Below are positions 1 through 7,185 of a stretch of DNA of 12,226 nt, piece after piece. Under the pieces are notes generated by a model, which saw only the letters and a program-made list of their open reading frames with translations, had not been told where the DNA came from and did not search any database. Positions within the stretch are counted from its first letter, which is position 1; each line of letters starts with the position of its first letter. The stretch covers positions 1 to 12,226 of the forward strand of contig CAVVVF010000006.1 of assembly GCA_963751665.1 (NCBI GenBank), read 5' to 3'. This stretch comes from AC-69 sp963751665. Its GTDB lineage: Bacteria > Actinomycetota > UBA4738 > HRBIN12. The position numbers and the translations under genes were made by a program.

Positions 1-84
1 GAGGTTTGGAGATCCAGTCGCAGCCGGGAAGGGGAACCACGATCCTCGGCCGGATCCCGACCCGCTCCTAGGCCAACTGTTCCG

Positions 85-967
85 TCACGGCTCCTTCAAA
101 ACCAGCTCCGCCTTGACCTTGTCGATGTCCTGCTGGTACTTGAGGAGCGTGGAAAGTGTCTCCCGGGTGACCTCCCCCCCTACTCTGTCCACTCCCAGGA
201 GCAGCAACGTGCGGGCCCAGTCCAGCGTCTCGGAGACGGAGGGTGGCTTCTTAAGGTCGAACGCCCGGATCGACCGGACCACCCTCGCGATTTGCTCTGC
301 GAAGACGGCGTCGATCTCCGGGCACCCTCGCCAGGATGATCTCCTTCTCCCGTTCGATGGTCGGGTAGTCCATGTAGAGGAAGAGGCAGCGGCGCTTGAG
401 GGCCTCGGACAGCTCCCGCGTGTTGTTCGACGTGAGCACCACGAACGGGACGCTGCTCGCCTGGATGGTCCCGAGCTCGGGGATCGAGACCTGCCAGTCG
501 GACAGGACTTCGAGGAGCAGCGCCTCGGTCTCCACCTCCAACCGGTCGATCTCATCGAGGAGCAGCACCGTGGGCTCCGAGGAGCGGATGGCGGTGAGCA
601 GGGGACGGGAGAGCAGGAACTCCTCGGCGAAGATGTCCTGCTCCACCTTCTGCCAATCCCGCTCCCTCGAATCGGCCTGGATCCGCAGGAGCTGCTTCTT
701 GTAGTTCCACTCGTACAGGGCCTTGGCCTCGTCGAGCCCCTCGTAGCACTGGAGCCGGATCAGCCGGTGGCCCGTGATGGTCGCGACCGCCTTGGCCAGC
801 TCGGTCTTCCCGACACCGGCGGGGCCCTCGCACAGAAGGGGCTTGCCCAGCCGGTCGGCGAGATAGACCGTCACGGCCAGCTGTTCGTCCGCCAGGTAGC
901 TGGCCCCGGCCAGCCGTTCCCGGACCTCCGCCGGAGAGGCGAAACGCTCGAGCGTTCTCTCGGTCAT
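85..967 (-). CDS. MoxR-family AAA+ ATPase, CoxD-like (one frameshift)
   Basis: This is a MoxR-type AAA+ ATPase, a family of ATP-driven chaperones that usually work with a VWA-domain protein to activate metal enzymes. Visible motifs are Walker A (GPAGVGKT, about residues 48-55), Walker B (VLLLDE, 134-139), sensor 1 (LTSNN, 178-182) and an arginine-finger-like KRR (191-193). The reading frame breaks at 320-322, where one extra C (minus strand) turns CCG GAG into CCCGGAG. Removing it joins ARVP to EIDAVFAEQIARVV and gives about 293 residues, normal for the CoxD-like subgroup. I chose the ATG at 967, 19 bases after the membrane-protein stop; an in-frame ATG at 1024 would overlap that gene. It is the last visible gene of the hydroquinone operon. 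The CoxE-like partner lies at 8800-10254 on the other strand. Family call is firm; its client enzyme is unknown. Confidence 0.9.
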
Positions 968-986
968 CCCGTTCGGTGGCGCGGCA

Positions 987-1532
987 TCACACTCCCTCTG
1001 GAGGAAGAGGACTGTACAACGCACCGAGGTTCACGCCGTAGATGGTGTGCCATAGGTAGATGCCGAAGACCGTTTTCCACCCCAGGTGGTTGGAGAAGAA
1101 TCCGGCATTGATGGCAGGGAACAGCTGGGGGACCCACCAGACCGCGCTGATGGTCCCCAGGACCCACGCGAATATCAAGGCTTTGAGGATGTTCCCTCCA
1201 ACGGTGTTCCGCCAGGGGAACAGTGGGAAGAGCAGGAGCGCGAAGCCAAGCGAGAACGCCATCCCGGTGAGGAAGTGAAAGATGGCGCCGGTCCAGAACT
1301 GGGCAAGACCGCTCTCGGTCGGCACGAGCAACAGACCGTTGAACCCGGGCCACCCGAGATCGGGAAGACCCTTGCCCGAGGTCAAAGCCAGCCCGTGATA
1401 CCAGTAGCCAGTGACGGTGGCCAGATGTGTGGCGACGAATCCGGCCACCAGCGCACCCGCCAGCGGCCGAGAGGTCACGATCGTTCTCCAGTTCGTGGTT
1501 CGTTCGGTGGTTCGTCGAATTGCCGTGTCCAT
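987..1532 (-). CDS. Unrecognised membrane protein, about four helices
   Basis: The product is 181 residues. After a short basic N-terminus (MDTAIRRTTERTTNWR) come about four hydrophobic segments: one starting with PLAGALVAGFVATHLATVT, one around the FWTGAIFHFLTG stretch running into FALLLFPLFPW, one around LKALIFAWVLGTISAVWW, and one near the C-terminus around VFGIYLWHTIYG. Histidines and aromatic residues sit within or beside the helices (ATHLA, YWYHG, IFHF, LWHTIYG), which could suggest ligand or cofactor contacts; this is speculation. The ATG at 1532 has a strong upstream AGAAGGGGG ribosome site, so I prefer it to the in-frame upstream codon at 1598. It lies 37 bases after maleylacetate reductase and 19 before the MoxR gene, so it is probably co-transcribed with both. 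I do not recognise the family. Substrate uptake or a membrane redox role are only possibilities. Confidence 0.8.
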   Translation of the reverse strand: MDTAIRRTTERTTNWRTIVTSRPLAGALVAGFVATHLATVTGYWYHGLALTSGKGLPDLGWPGFNGLLLVPTESGLAQFWTGAIFHFLTGMAFSLGFALLLFPLFPWRNTVGGNILKALIFAWVLGTISAVWWVPQLFPAINAGFFSNHLGWKTVFGIYLWHTIYGVNLGALYSPLPPEGV

Positions 1533-1569
1533 GGCAGCCCCCTTCTGCGCGGGCAGGTCGGTGGCGGTC

Positions 1570-2682
1570 CTAGCCTGCCTGGTTTCCCCCTCGACCACCC
1601 CCTCGTGAGTTCCCCGATGCGGGCGACGGTCGTCGCCCCAGGAACGCGTCCTCCAGGATCGCCCGGACCTCTGTCACGCTCACCGGCCTGGGGTTCCATG
1701 GGGGGGTCGGCTCGACCGTGAGTGCTGCCGCGCGGTCGAGATCCTCCTCCCGCATCCCGAGCTCGGCGAGGCTCGTGGGTGCGTCGATGGAGCCGGCGAG
1801 GTCGAAGAGTGCGGACGGGGCGTCCTCCGCTCCGAGCCCCCGCGCCACCCGGGCCAGGGCCTCCGGCGCGGCCGGCTGGTTGAACCGGGCGACGTGGGGA
1901 AGGATGACCGCGTTGACCTCTCCGTGGGAGAGCCCGAAGGTCCCGCCAAGGACATGGCAGATGCGGTGGTGGAGGGCCATGCCCACGACCGCGAGGGCCG
2001 CTCCGGCCAGGTACGCGCCGTACAGCGCGTCGCTCCGCGCGGCCAGGTTCTCCGGCTCACGGACGGAGGCCGGGATCCCCCGAGCCAGGGCGCGGATGCT
2101 CTCCTGCGCCATCAACGAGGTGATCGGGTTCTCCTCCTTCGCGTACAGCGCCTCCACGCAATGAGCAAGGGCATTCATGCCGCTCGGGCCGGTCACCGCC
2201 GGCGGGAGCGACGTCGTGAGCACGGGGTCGTAGATGACGGTCTTGGGGAGCACTCGGAGATCCCGGCTCGTCCGCTTCAGGCCGTCCGACGTGATCCCAT
2301 AGATCGGGGTCATCTCCGAACCCGCGTACGTGGTCGGCACCGCGATCAGCGGTATCCCGGCCTCCAGGACGATGACCTTGCCGAACCCGGTGGTCGATCC
2401 GCCCCCCAGCGTGAGCACGCCGTCCGCACCGGCGTCGGCCGCCGCCCGCCGGGCATGATCAGCCGCTTCGGCAGGGACGTGCAGCTGGATGTCGGTGAAG
2501 ACCCCGGCGAACGCGTCGCCAAGATCAGCGATCACATCGTCCGCGACCGGTTTCGTGGCGGGGTCGGTCACCACGAGAACCCTGGCGATCCCGAGCCGGT
2601 GGAGCTCGTCGGGAATGCGTGCCACGCTTCCGTTCCCGAAGACCACCCGCCCCGGCAGGGCGTCGAACGTGAAGGATCTCAT
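1570..2682 (-). CDS. hapF: Maleylacetate reductase (iron-containing alcohol dehydrogenase family)
   Basis: This enzyme reduces maleylacetate to 3-oxoadipate with NAD(P)H, the step that joins hydroquinone or hydroxyquinol breakdown to the beta-ketoadipate pathway. The 370-residue product shows the N-terminal VVFGNGSVARIP stretch, the nucleotide-binding GGGSTTGFGK (93-102), the AVPTTYAGSEMTPIYGI motif (about 114-130), MNALAHCVEALY (about 169-180), and a metal-site region with GMALHHRICHVLGG (234-247) and LSHGEVNAV (251-259). These features separate maleylacetate reductases from other iron alcohol dehydrogenases. The ATG at 2682 overlaps the stop of the preceding SnoaL-like gene as ATGA, indicating translational coupling. 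The C-terminal tail, rich in Gly, Arg and Asn, extends slightly beyond the usual length of about 350-360 residues. The symbol follows the hapCDEF naming of the hydroquinone pathway. The frame is intact, unlike the upstream pathway genes. Confidence 0.93.
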   Translation of the reverse strand: MRSFTFDALPGRVVFGNGSVARIPDELHRLGIARVLVVTDPATKPVADDVIADLGDAFAGVFTDIQLHVPAEAADHARRAAADAGADGVLTLGGGSTTGFGKVIVLEAGIPLIAVPTTYAGSEMTPIYGITSDGLKRTSRDLRVLPKTVIYDPVLTTSLPPAVTGPSGMNALAHCVEALYAKEENPITSLMAQESIRALARGIPASVREPENLAARSDALYGAYLAGAALAVVGMALHHRICHVLGGTFGLSHGEVNAVILPHVARFNQPAAPEALARVARGLGAEDAPSALFDLAGSIDAPTSLAELGMREEDLDRAAALTVEPTPPWNPRPVSVTEVRAILEDAFLGRRPSPASGNSRGGGRGGNQAG

Positions 2683-3164
2683 CCGAGCGGCGTCGAGGGG
2701 TCGCGGCCGCTCTGCCCGAGCCACGGGTACCGCTCGGTGTCGAGTCCGGCGTAGTCAGGATCCAGGTAGATGAAACAGCGTTGGATCTTGAAGTCACGGA
2801 CCTCGAAGACGTCACACCAGCGCCCCGCGTGGGTCAATCCTGCCCGCCACGCTCCGTCCTGGTGCTCCCCCGAGCTGGTCCCCTCGCACCCAAAGGTGTC
2901 CGTGCCGGTCATGACCCAGTTGAACGTGGCGTAATCGTGGACGATCGACTTGATGGTCGTCCCCACGTCGCCGAAGAGCCTGCCGATCTGCTCCTTGCCC
3001 GTGGCCAATCCCCACTTGGGGAAGTACACCTGCGCGTCGTCGGCGAACAGGTCGAGGATGCTTCCGCCCGTGGACGTCACGCCGCCCTTGTCGAAAGCCT
3101 TGAGGTACTCGAGCGCCACCGACTTGCGCTGCTCGTCCGTCATGGTCTGCTGGGTGACCGGCAT
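2679..3164 (-). CDS. NTF2/SnoaL-like small-fold protein
   Basis: The 161-residue product has the layout of the NTF2-like/SnoaL superfamily. An N-terminal helical region (SVALEYLKAFDKGG) leads to a loop and strand where a pocket often forms (ILDLFADDAQVYFPKWG), then GKEQIGRLFGDV, and paired strands ending in CDVFEVRDFKIQRCFIYLDPDYAG. Members are diverse: isomerases, cyclases, dehydratases, or ligand binders with no catalysis. The ATG at 3164 has a GAGGGGGCGAAC ribosome site just upstream. It starts 10 bases after the aldehyde dehydrogenase stop, and its TGA overlaps the maleylacetate reductase ATG, so it is embedded in the hydroquinone operon. A role on a pathway intermediate such as 4-hydroxymuconic semialdehyde or maleylacetate is possible but is inferred only from position. 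Confidence 0.85.
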   Translation of the reverse strand: MPVTQQTMTDEQRKSVALEYLKAFDKGGVTSTGGSILDLFADDAQVYFPKWGLATGKEQIGRLFGDVGTTIKSIVHDYATFNWVMTGTDTFGCEGTSSGEHQDGAWRAGLTHAGRWCDVFEVRDFKIQRCFIYLDPDYAGLDTERYPWLGQSGRDPSTPLG

Positions 3165-3174
3165 GTTCGCCCCC

Positions 3175-4650
3175 TCATCGTCGCTCGTACCAGGGAGGAA
3201 GGTCGGCGTCGACGTTGACCCACACCGAGGCCGCCTCCGTGTACTCGTGCATCGCCTCGAAGCCCATCTCGCGGCCGTAGCCGGACGGGCCGCACGCCGC
3301 CGAACGGCGAGCCCGGGTTGACGCGCTTGTAGCAGTTGATCCAGACCATGCCGCTCGCGCATGTCGCCGGCGACGCGGTGGGCGCGCTGGAGGTCGCGCG
3401 TCCACAGCCCGCCGCCCAGGCCGTAGTCGCGTGGCGTTGGCGATCGCGAGCGCCTCCTCGCTCGTCGCGGAAGGTCGTCACGGTGACGAAGGGCCCGAAC
3501 ACCTCCTCCTGGCGACCCGGTCCATCGGCCTTGGCCCGGACGACCGTGGGCTCGACGTAGCAGCCGTCGCCAGCGCCGGATCGTCGGGGGCCTTGCCGCC
3601 GGTCAGGATCTCGCCGCCCTCGTCGAGGGCGACTTCGACGTAGGCCAGCACGCGGTCGCGGTGCTCCGGGGAGGTCAGCGGGCCCATCTCGGTCGTCGGG
3701 ATCGAGCGGGTCGCCCAGCCGGATGGAGCGGGCCAGGGCGATGAACCGGTCGAGGAACTCCTCGGCGATCCCTTCGTGCAGGATCAGCCGGGAGCCGGCG
3801 ATGCACGCCTGGCCCTGGTTGTGGAAGATGGCGAACGCGCGACCCGTTCGACGGCGGCGGCAGGTCGGCGTCGTCGAACACGATGTTGGCGCCCTTGCCG
3901 CCCAGCTCGAGCTGGACGCGCTTGAGGTTGCCGGCCGAGGCCTGGACGATCCGGCGGCCGACCGCGGTCGAGCCGGTGAACGACGATCTTGTGCACGCTC
4001 GGGGTGCTCGGCGAGATGGGCCCCCGCCACGTGGCCGAGACCGGGGACGATGTTGACGACGCCGGGCGGGAACCCGACCTCGGCCATCAGCTCGGCGATC
4101 CGCAGCGAGGACAGCGGCGTGAGCTCGGCCGGCTTGAGCACGACCGTGTTGCCGGCGGCCAGGGCGGGCCCCATCTTCCAGCTGCGTGAACATCAGCGGG
4201 AAGTTCCACGGCACGATCTGGCCGACCACGCCGAGCGGCTCGCGCAGCACGTAGTTCAGGAAGCCGGCCTCGACCGGCACGACGCTCGCCCTGGAACTTG
4301 TCGGCCATGCCGCCGAAGTAGCGGAAGGTCGCGGCCGTCCGCGGGACGTCGAGGCCGCGGTGTCGCGGATCGGATGGCCGGTGTCGAGCGACTCGAGCCT
4401 GGCGAGCTCGTCGGCGTGGCTCTCGATCGCGTCGGCCAGCTTCAGCAGGAGCCGGCCCGCGCTCGGCGGCGGCCGTGCGCGCTCCAGGCGGGAACGCCGC
4501 GTGCGCGGCGTCGACCGCGCGGTCGACGTCGGCCCGCCTGGCCTCCGCGACCTCGGCGAGCTTCGACCCGTCGTGCGGGTTGAGCACCTCGAAGGTGGCG
4601 CCGTCGACCGCGTCGACGAACTCGCCGCCGATGAACAGCCTGTCCTTCAC
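3175..4650 (-). CDS. hapE: Aldehyde dehydrogenase, likely 4-hydroxymuconic semialdehyde dehydrogenase (many frameshifts)
   Basis: The product is an NAD(P)-dependent aldehyde dehydrogenase. In this operon it would oxidise 4-hydroxymuconic semialdehyde to maleylacetate. As written the gene is broken into pieces in all three minus frames, but they join in order into a complete protein. Landmarks are RLFIGGEFVDAV at the start, GLDVPRTAATFRYFGGMAD, QIVPWNFPLMF with the catalytic-site Asn, GNTVVLKPAELTPLS, FTGSTAVG, LELGGKGANIVF with the general-base Glu, NQGQACIAGSRL with the nucleophile Cys, EEVFGPF, and GYGREMGFEAMHEYTE near the end. I count about 15 shifts (12 extra bases, 3 missing); correcting them gives 488 residues, the normal family length. 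The GTG at 4650 is the best visible start, but with damaged sequence around it this is uncertain. The stop at 3175 is 10 bases before the SnoaL-like gene. Substrate assignment rests on operon context. Confidence 0.88.
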
Positions 4651-4686
4651 GTCGAGGCCTCGCGGTCGATCCGGAGTCCCGCGTCC

Positions 4687-5687
4687 CTAGAACTCGACCG
4701 GGTCGGACGGCAGCTTGCCGCTCGACGATCAGCTCCGGCAGCGTCGGGGGTCGCGTTCTCCCAGACCAGCAGCATCGAGCGCTTCGGGCGAGTAGCCCTG
4801 GTGGCGGATGTCGGCCGGCATGGCCGCGACGTCGCCGGGCTTCATGACGACCTTGGCCCGCGGCCGCCCGGTGTCCCGGTCCTCGACGTCCCAGCAGATC
4901 TCGTCGCGAGAGCTGGACGAACCACTCGACGCGGTCGTTGCCGTGGATGATCGGGCAGGATGTACTCCTCGGTCGTCGGGCAGTACAGGCTGTCCTTGCA
5001 GGCCGACGACCACCGACGGGTTCCAGGTCACGTCCGAGCGGGACAGGTAGGCGAACAGGTTGAACGCGCCGACCTCGCTCTCGAACCCGGGCTCGGCGTA
5101 GACCTCCGGCTCGTCCTGCGGGACGTCGAGGAAGTGGCGGTTGACGGGGTACCCGTTGTCGTCGGTGCGGAGCGGCTCGTCGCCCGGCACGTCCGACCAT
5201 CCGCTTGGCCGTGACCCGGTGGCGCGTGATCGCCTGCCGGTTGTCTGCCGTTCTTGGGGCCGAACGCCGAGCCGGTCTCCGTCGGGCTGGCGAACGGGTC
5301 GAAGCCCTCGTTGGTCCAGTCGTCGAGCATCGCCTTGAACGTCTCGCGGATGAGGGGCGGTCTGGAAGTTCTCGAGGTGGTCCAGCTCGGCCTTGCGGTA
5401 GGCGTCGTTGTAGCGGCCGGCGAACAGGTCGACGGTGCCGTAGTGGTTCACGGTGCCGACCACGCCGTCGAAGTTGACGATGCCGTAGAAGAAGTCCCAG
5501 GCCACGTCGCGCTGGAGCGCCCTCAGGAAGGCGTCGGCGGACATGACATGGCTGCCGGTCGGCCAGGTCACGTACACGAAGTACTCGTCCCGGCTGAACT
5601 TGAACTCGCCCAGACGGAAGGTCCGGTAGCCGTGCTCGTTCGGGTCGCCGGCATTCACCTGGACGCCGGTGCGGTCTCGATTGCCAT
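4687..5687 (-). CDS. hapD: Hydroquinone 1,2-dioxygenase large subunit (many frameshifts)
   Basis: This is the large subunit of the two-subunit Fe(II) hydroquinone 1,2-dioxygenase (HapD/PnpC2 type), which cleaves hydroquinone to 4-hydroxymuconic semialdehyde. Recognisable blocks are GYRTFRLGEFKFSRDEYFVY, ADAFLRALQRDVAWDFFYGI, FDGVVGTVNHYGTVDLFAGR, MLDDWTNEGFDPFASPTETG, FNLFAYLSRSDVTWNPSVVV, KDSLYCPTTEEYI, IIHGNDRVEWFVQLS, and PGDVAAMPADIRHQGYSPKR followed by SMLLVWENATP. The last blocks have the look of a cupin fold, with candidate metal-ligand His and Glu residues. The blocks lie in different frames. I trace about nine extra bases and one missing base; correction gives about 330 residues, close to the family size, ending KLPSDPVEF with TAG at 4687. 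The ATG at 5687 is preceded by AGGAG eight bases upstream. It follows the small subunit by about 5 bases. Confidence 0.88.
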
Positions 5688-5692
5688 CGCGC

Positions 5693-6238
5693 TCACTCCT
5701 CCGTGCTTCGTCGTCGGCTCCAGACGCCGGCTCAGCGGAATGGTCTGGCAGATCTCGGCCCACTTGTACACGGTGTCGTCGCCGGCGATCGTCTGGAGCA
5801 GGATGACGCCGGCCGGTCGGCCTTGAACTGGTAGGCGGCCCCGGCGGGCAGCAGCGTCATGTGCCCGCGGCGGGCCCGATGCGGCCCATCCGCGCGGCCC
5901 GGTCGGCTCACCGCTCAGCGCGACGGAGCCCCTGCTCTGGCGGCGGGGACCAACGAGGCATCGTCGAGCTTGACGAAGTCGGAACTCGACCTCGCCGTCC
6001 ATGACCAGCGCGAACTCGTCGTGGGCGCAGGTGCGCCACTCTGACGTGCCCTCGGCGCGGATCACCTCGAGGACGTACTCCATGTTCTTGCCACGGCGAC
6101 CTTCTCGTACGGCTTGGACATCGAGGCGACCTCGAAGATGTTCGAGAACGCGTAGTGCTTGGGGTCGTCGTCGATGACCTCCAGGATGCCCTTCTCGTAC
6201 TTGTTCAGGGAGCCGAACTTGGTCTCGTACTTGGTCAC
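5693..6238 (-). CDS. hapC: Hydroquinone 1,2-dioxygenase small subunit (many frameshifts)
   Basis: This is the small, cupin-like subunit of the hydroquinone 1,2-dioxygenase (HapC/PnpC1 type). The blocks in order are KYETKFGSLNKYEKGILEVI, DDDPKHYAFSNIFEVAS, KNMEYVLEVIRAEG, EWRTCAHDEFALVMDGEVEF, FVKLDDASLVPAA, MGRIGPARGHMTLLPAGAAY, and VILLQTIAGDDTVYKWAEIC. About eight single-base shifts (four extra, four missing) separate them. Correction gives about 181 residues. The 3' end is uncertain: an extra A near 5704 would allow EPTTSTEE and the TGA at 5693, five bases before the large-subunit ATG. The 5' end may be GTG 6238 or the in-frame GTG at 6247. It is the first gene of the operon and faces the IclR regulator across a gap of about 125 bases. 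Confidence 0.82.
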
Positions 6239-6298
6239 CTCATCCACCCCCGTGGGTCGGCCCGGCAGCCCGGACCTGGATTTGGAGCGCATCTGGGG

Positions 6299-6328
6299 TT
6301 GCGTTCGCTATGCGAACTCCTGTACGTT
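6299..6328 (+). promoter_or_regulatory. Candidate promoter of the IclR regulator gene
   Basis: A -35-like TTGCGT at 6299-6304 is followed after 18 bases by TACGTT at 6323-6328, which fits the TANNNT -10 pattern common in actinobacteria. The palindrome at 6303-6317 lies between the two boxes, so protein bound there would block this promoter, consistent with autorepression. No equally clear promoter was found for the divergent hydroquinone operon. This is read by eye, with no transcript evidence. Confidence 0.35.
6303..6317. promoter_or_regulatory. Perfect 15-bp palindrome, probable IclR-family operator
   Basis: GTTCGC-TAT-GCGAAC is a perfect inverted repeat with 6-bp arms. It lies in the gap between the hydroquinone operon (minus) and the IclR-family regulator (plus). 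PcaR/PcaU/PobR-type regulators are known to bind short dyads with GTTCG-like half-sites, which this resembles. The position is right for control of both directions. Confidence 0.6.
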
Positions 6329-6363
6329 TTTCAGGCAGCGATTATTCTCCGGAGGGTTTTGCC

Positions 6364-7137
6364 GTGTCAAGCCAACCCCGCAGTGCGGACTTCGTGCAAT
6401 CCCTGGGGCGTGGGCTCAGCGTGATCAAGAGCTTCACCCGGGAGCGGCCCTCCCTCACGCTGTCGGAGATCGCCGACCAGACCGGCCTCACTCGCGCGGC
6501 TGCCCGTCGCTTCCTGCTCACGCTCCGGGATCTCGGGTACGTCCAGAGCGACGGGCGGCAATTCTCGCTGCGGCCACGCGTCCTGGAGCTCGGGTACTCG
6601 TACCTTTCGTCGCTCCCGGTGTGGGATGTTGCGAGGCCGCACCTCGAAGAGCTGGCAGAGAAGGTGCGCGAGACGACCTCGGCCTCGGTGCTGGACGGAA
6701 CCGACATTGTGTTCGTCGCCAGGGTGGAAACCAATCGGATCATGAGCATGACCCTGGGCGTTGGGTCCAGATTGCCGGCATGGGCGACCGCCATGGGCCG
6801 CGTCCTCCTGGCCGATCTCCCCCCCGCCCGGCTCGACGAGTACTTCCAGGAGGTCAAGCTCGAGCCGCTCAGCGAGCGCACGATCACCGACCAGAAGAAG
6901 CTTCGGCAGCTCATCCGGCAGGCCGGAGCTCGAGGCTGGACGCTGGTGGACCAGGAGGTGGAGGCGGGGGTCCGATCCTTGGCCGTCCCGATCCGCTCTC
7001 CGAACGGGCGCGCCGAGGCCGCCCTCACGGTTTGCTCGCACGCGTTCCGTGTGAGCGTGGATCGCGTGGTCAAGGAGTTCCTGCCGCTGGTGCAGGGGAC
7101 ATCGGAGCGCATCAGCGCCGAGTTGGCCCGACGCTGA
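6364..7137 (+). CDS. IclR-family transcriptional regulator, PcaU/PobR-like
   Basis: The 257-residue product has an N-terminal winged helix-turn-helix (about residues 12-72; FVQSLGRGLSVIKSF, LTLSEIADQTGLTRAAARRF, LRDLGYVQ) and a C-terminal effector-binding domain (about 80-257; SASVLDGTDIVFVARVE, LPAWATAMGRVLLADL, LVDQEVEAGVRSLAVPIR). The FVQSLGRGLSVI opening is typical of the PcaR/PcaU/PobR branch, whose members sense aromatic acids or ring-cleavage products. I chose the GTG at 6364 because GGAGGG lies 8 bases upstream; the in-frame ATG at 6310 starts inside the putative operator. Divergence from the hydroquinone operon suggests it controls that operon and itself. Whether it activates or represses, and its ligand (hydroquinone or an intermediate), cannot be read from sequence. 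Confidence 0.92.
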   Translation: MSSQPRSADFVQSLGRGLSVIKSFTRERPSLTLSEIADQTGLTRAAARRFLLTLRDLGYVQSDGRQFSLRPRVLELGYSYLSSLPVWDVARPHLEELAEKVRETTSASVLDGTDIVFVARVETNRIMSMTLGVGSRLPAWATAMGRVLLADLPPARLDEYFQEVKLEPLSERTITDQKKLRQLIRQAGARGWTLVDQEVEAGVRSLAVPIRSPNGRAEAALTVCSHAFRVSVDRVVKEFLPLVQGTSERISAELARR

Positions 7138-7185
7138 CCCATCTGAGCGGAGGCGCCCGCCCGCCACGGTCCGTGGTCGCAGTGT

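Noticed and set aside
41..56. GATCC/GGATC hairpin downstream of the MoxR gene as a terminator
   Set aside because: Only five base pairs with no T-run. The first 84 bases otherwise show no gene that I can support.
113..1111. Long plus-strand ORF opposite the MoxR and membrane-protein genes
   Set aside because: Its translation is low-complexity Arg/Gly/Leu sequence without motifs, and the opposite strand carries a clear AAA+ ATPase. It is a shadow frame of GC-rich DNA.
4442..5200. Long minus-strand ORF spanning the dioxygenase/dehydrogenase junction as a separate gene
   Set aside because: It contains fragments of both the large subunit and the aldehyde dehydrogenase in one frame, plus Arg-rich out-of-frame filler. 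It is a by-product of the indels.
3175..6238. Programmed ribosomal frameshifting as the explanation for the broken frames
   Set aside because: There are far too many shifts, in both directions, with no recurring slippery sequence. Homologous genes need none.
7164..7176. CCACGG-T-CCGTGG dyad between the convergent IclR and DoxX genes as a terminator
   Set aside because: The repeat is perfect, but allows only a very short stem once a loop is left and has no T-run. It may help termination or be chance.
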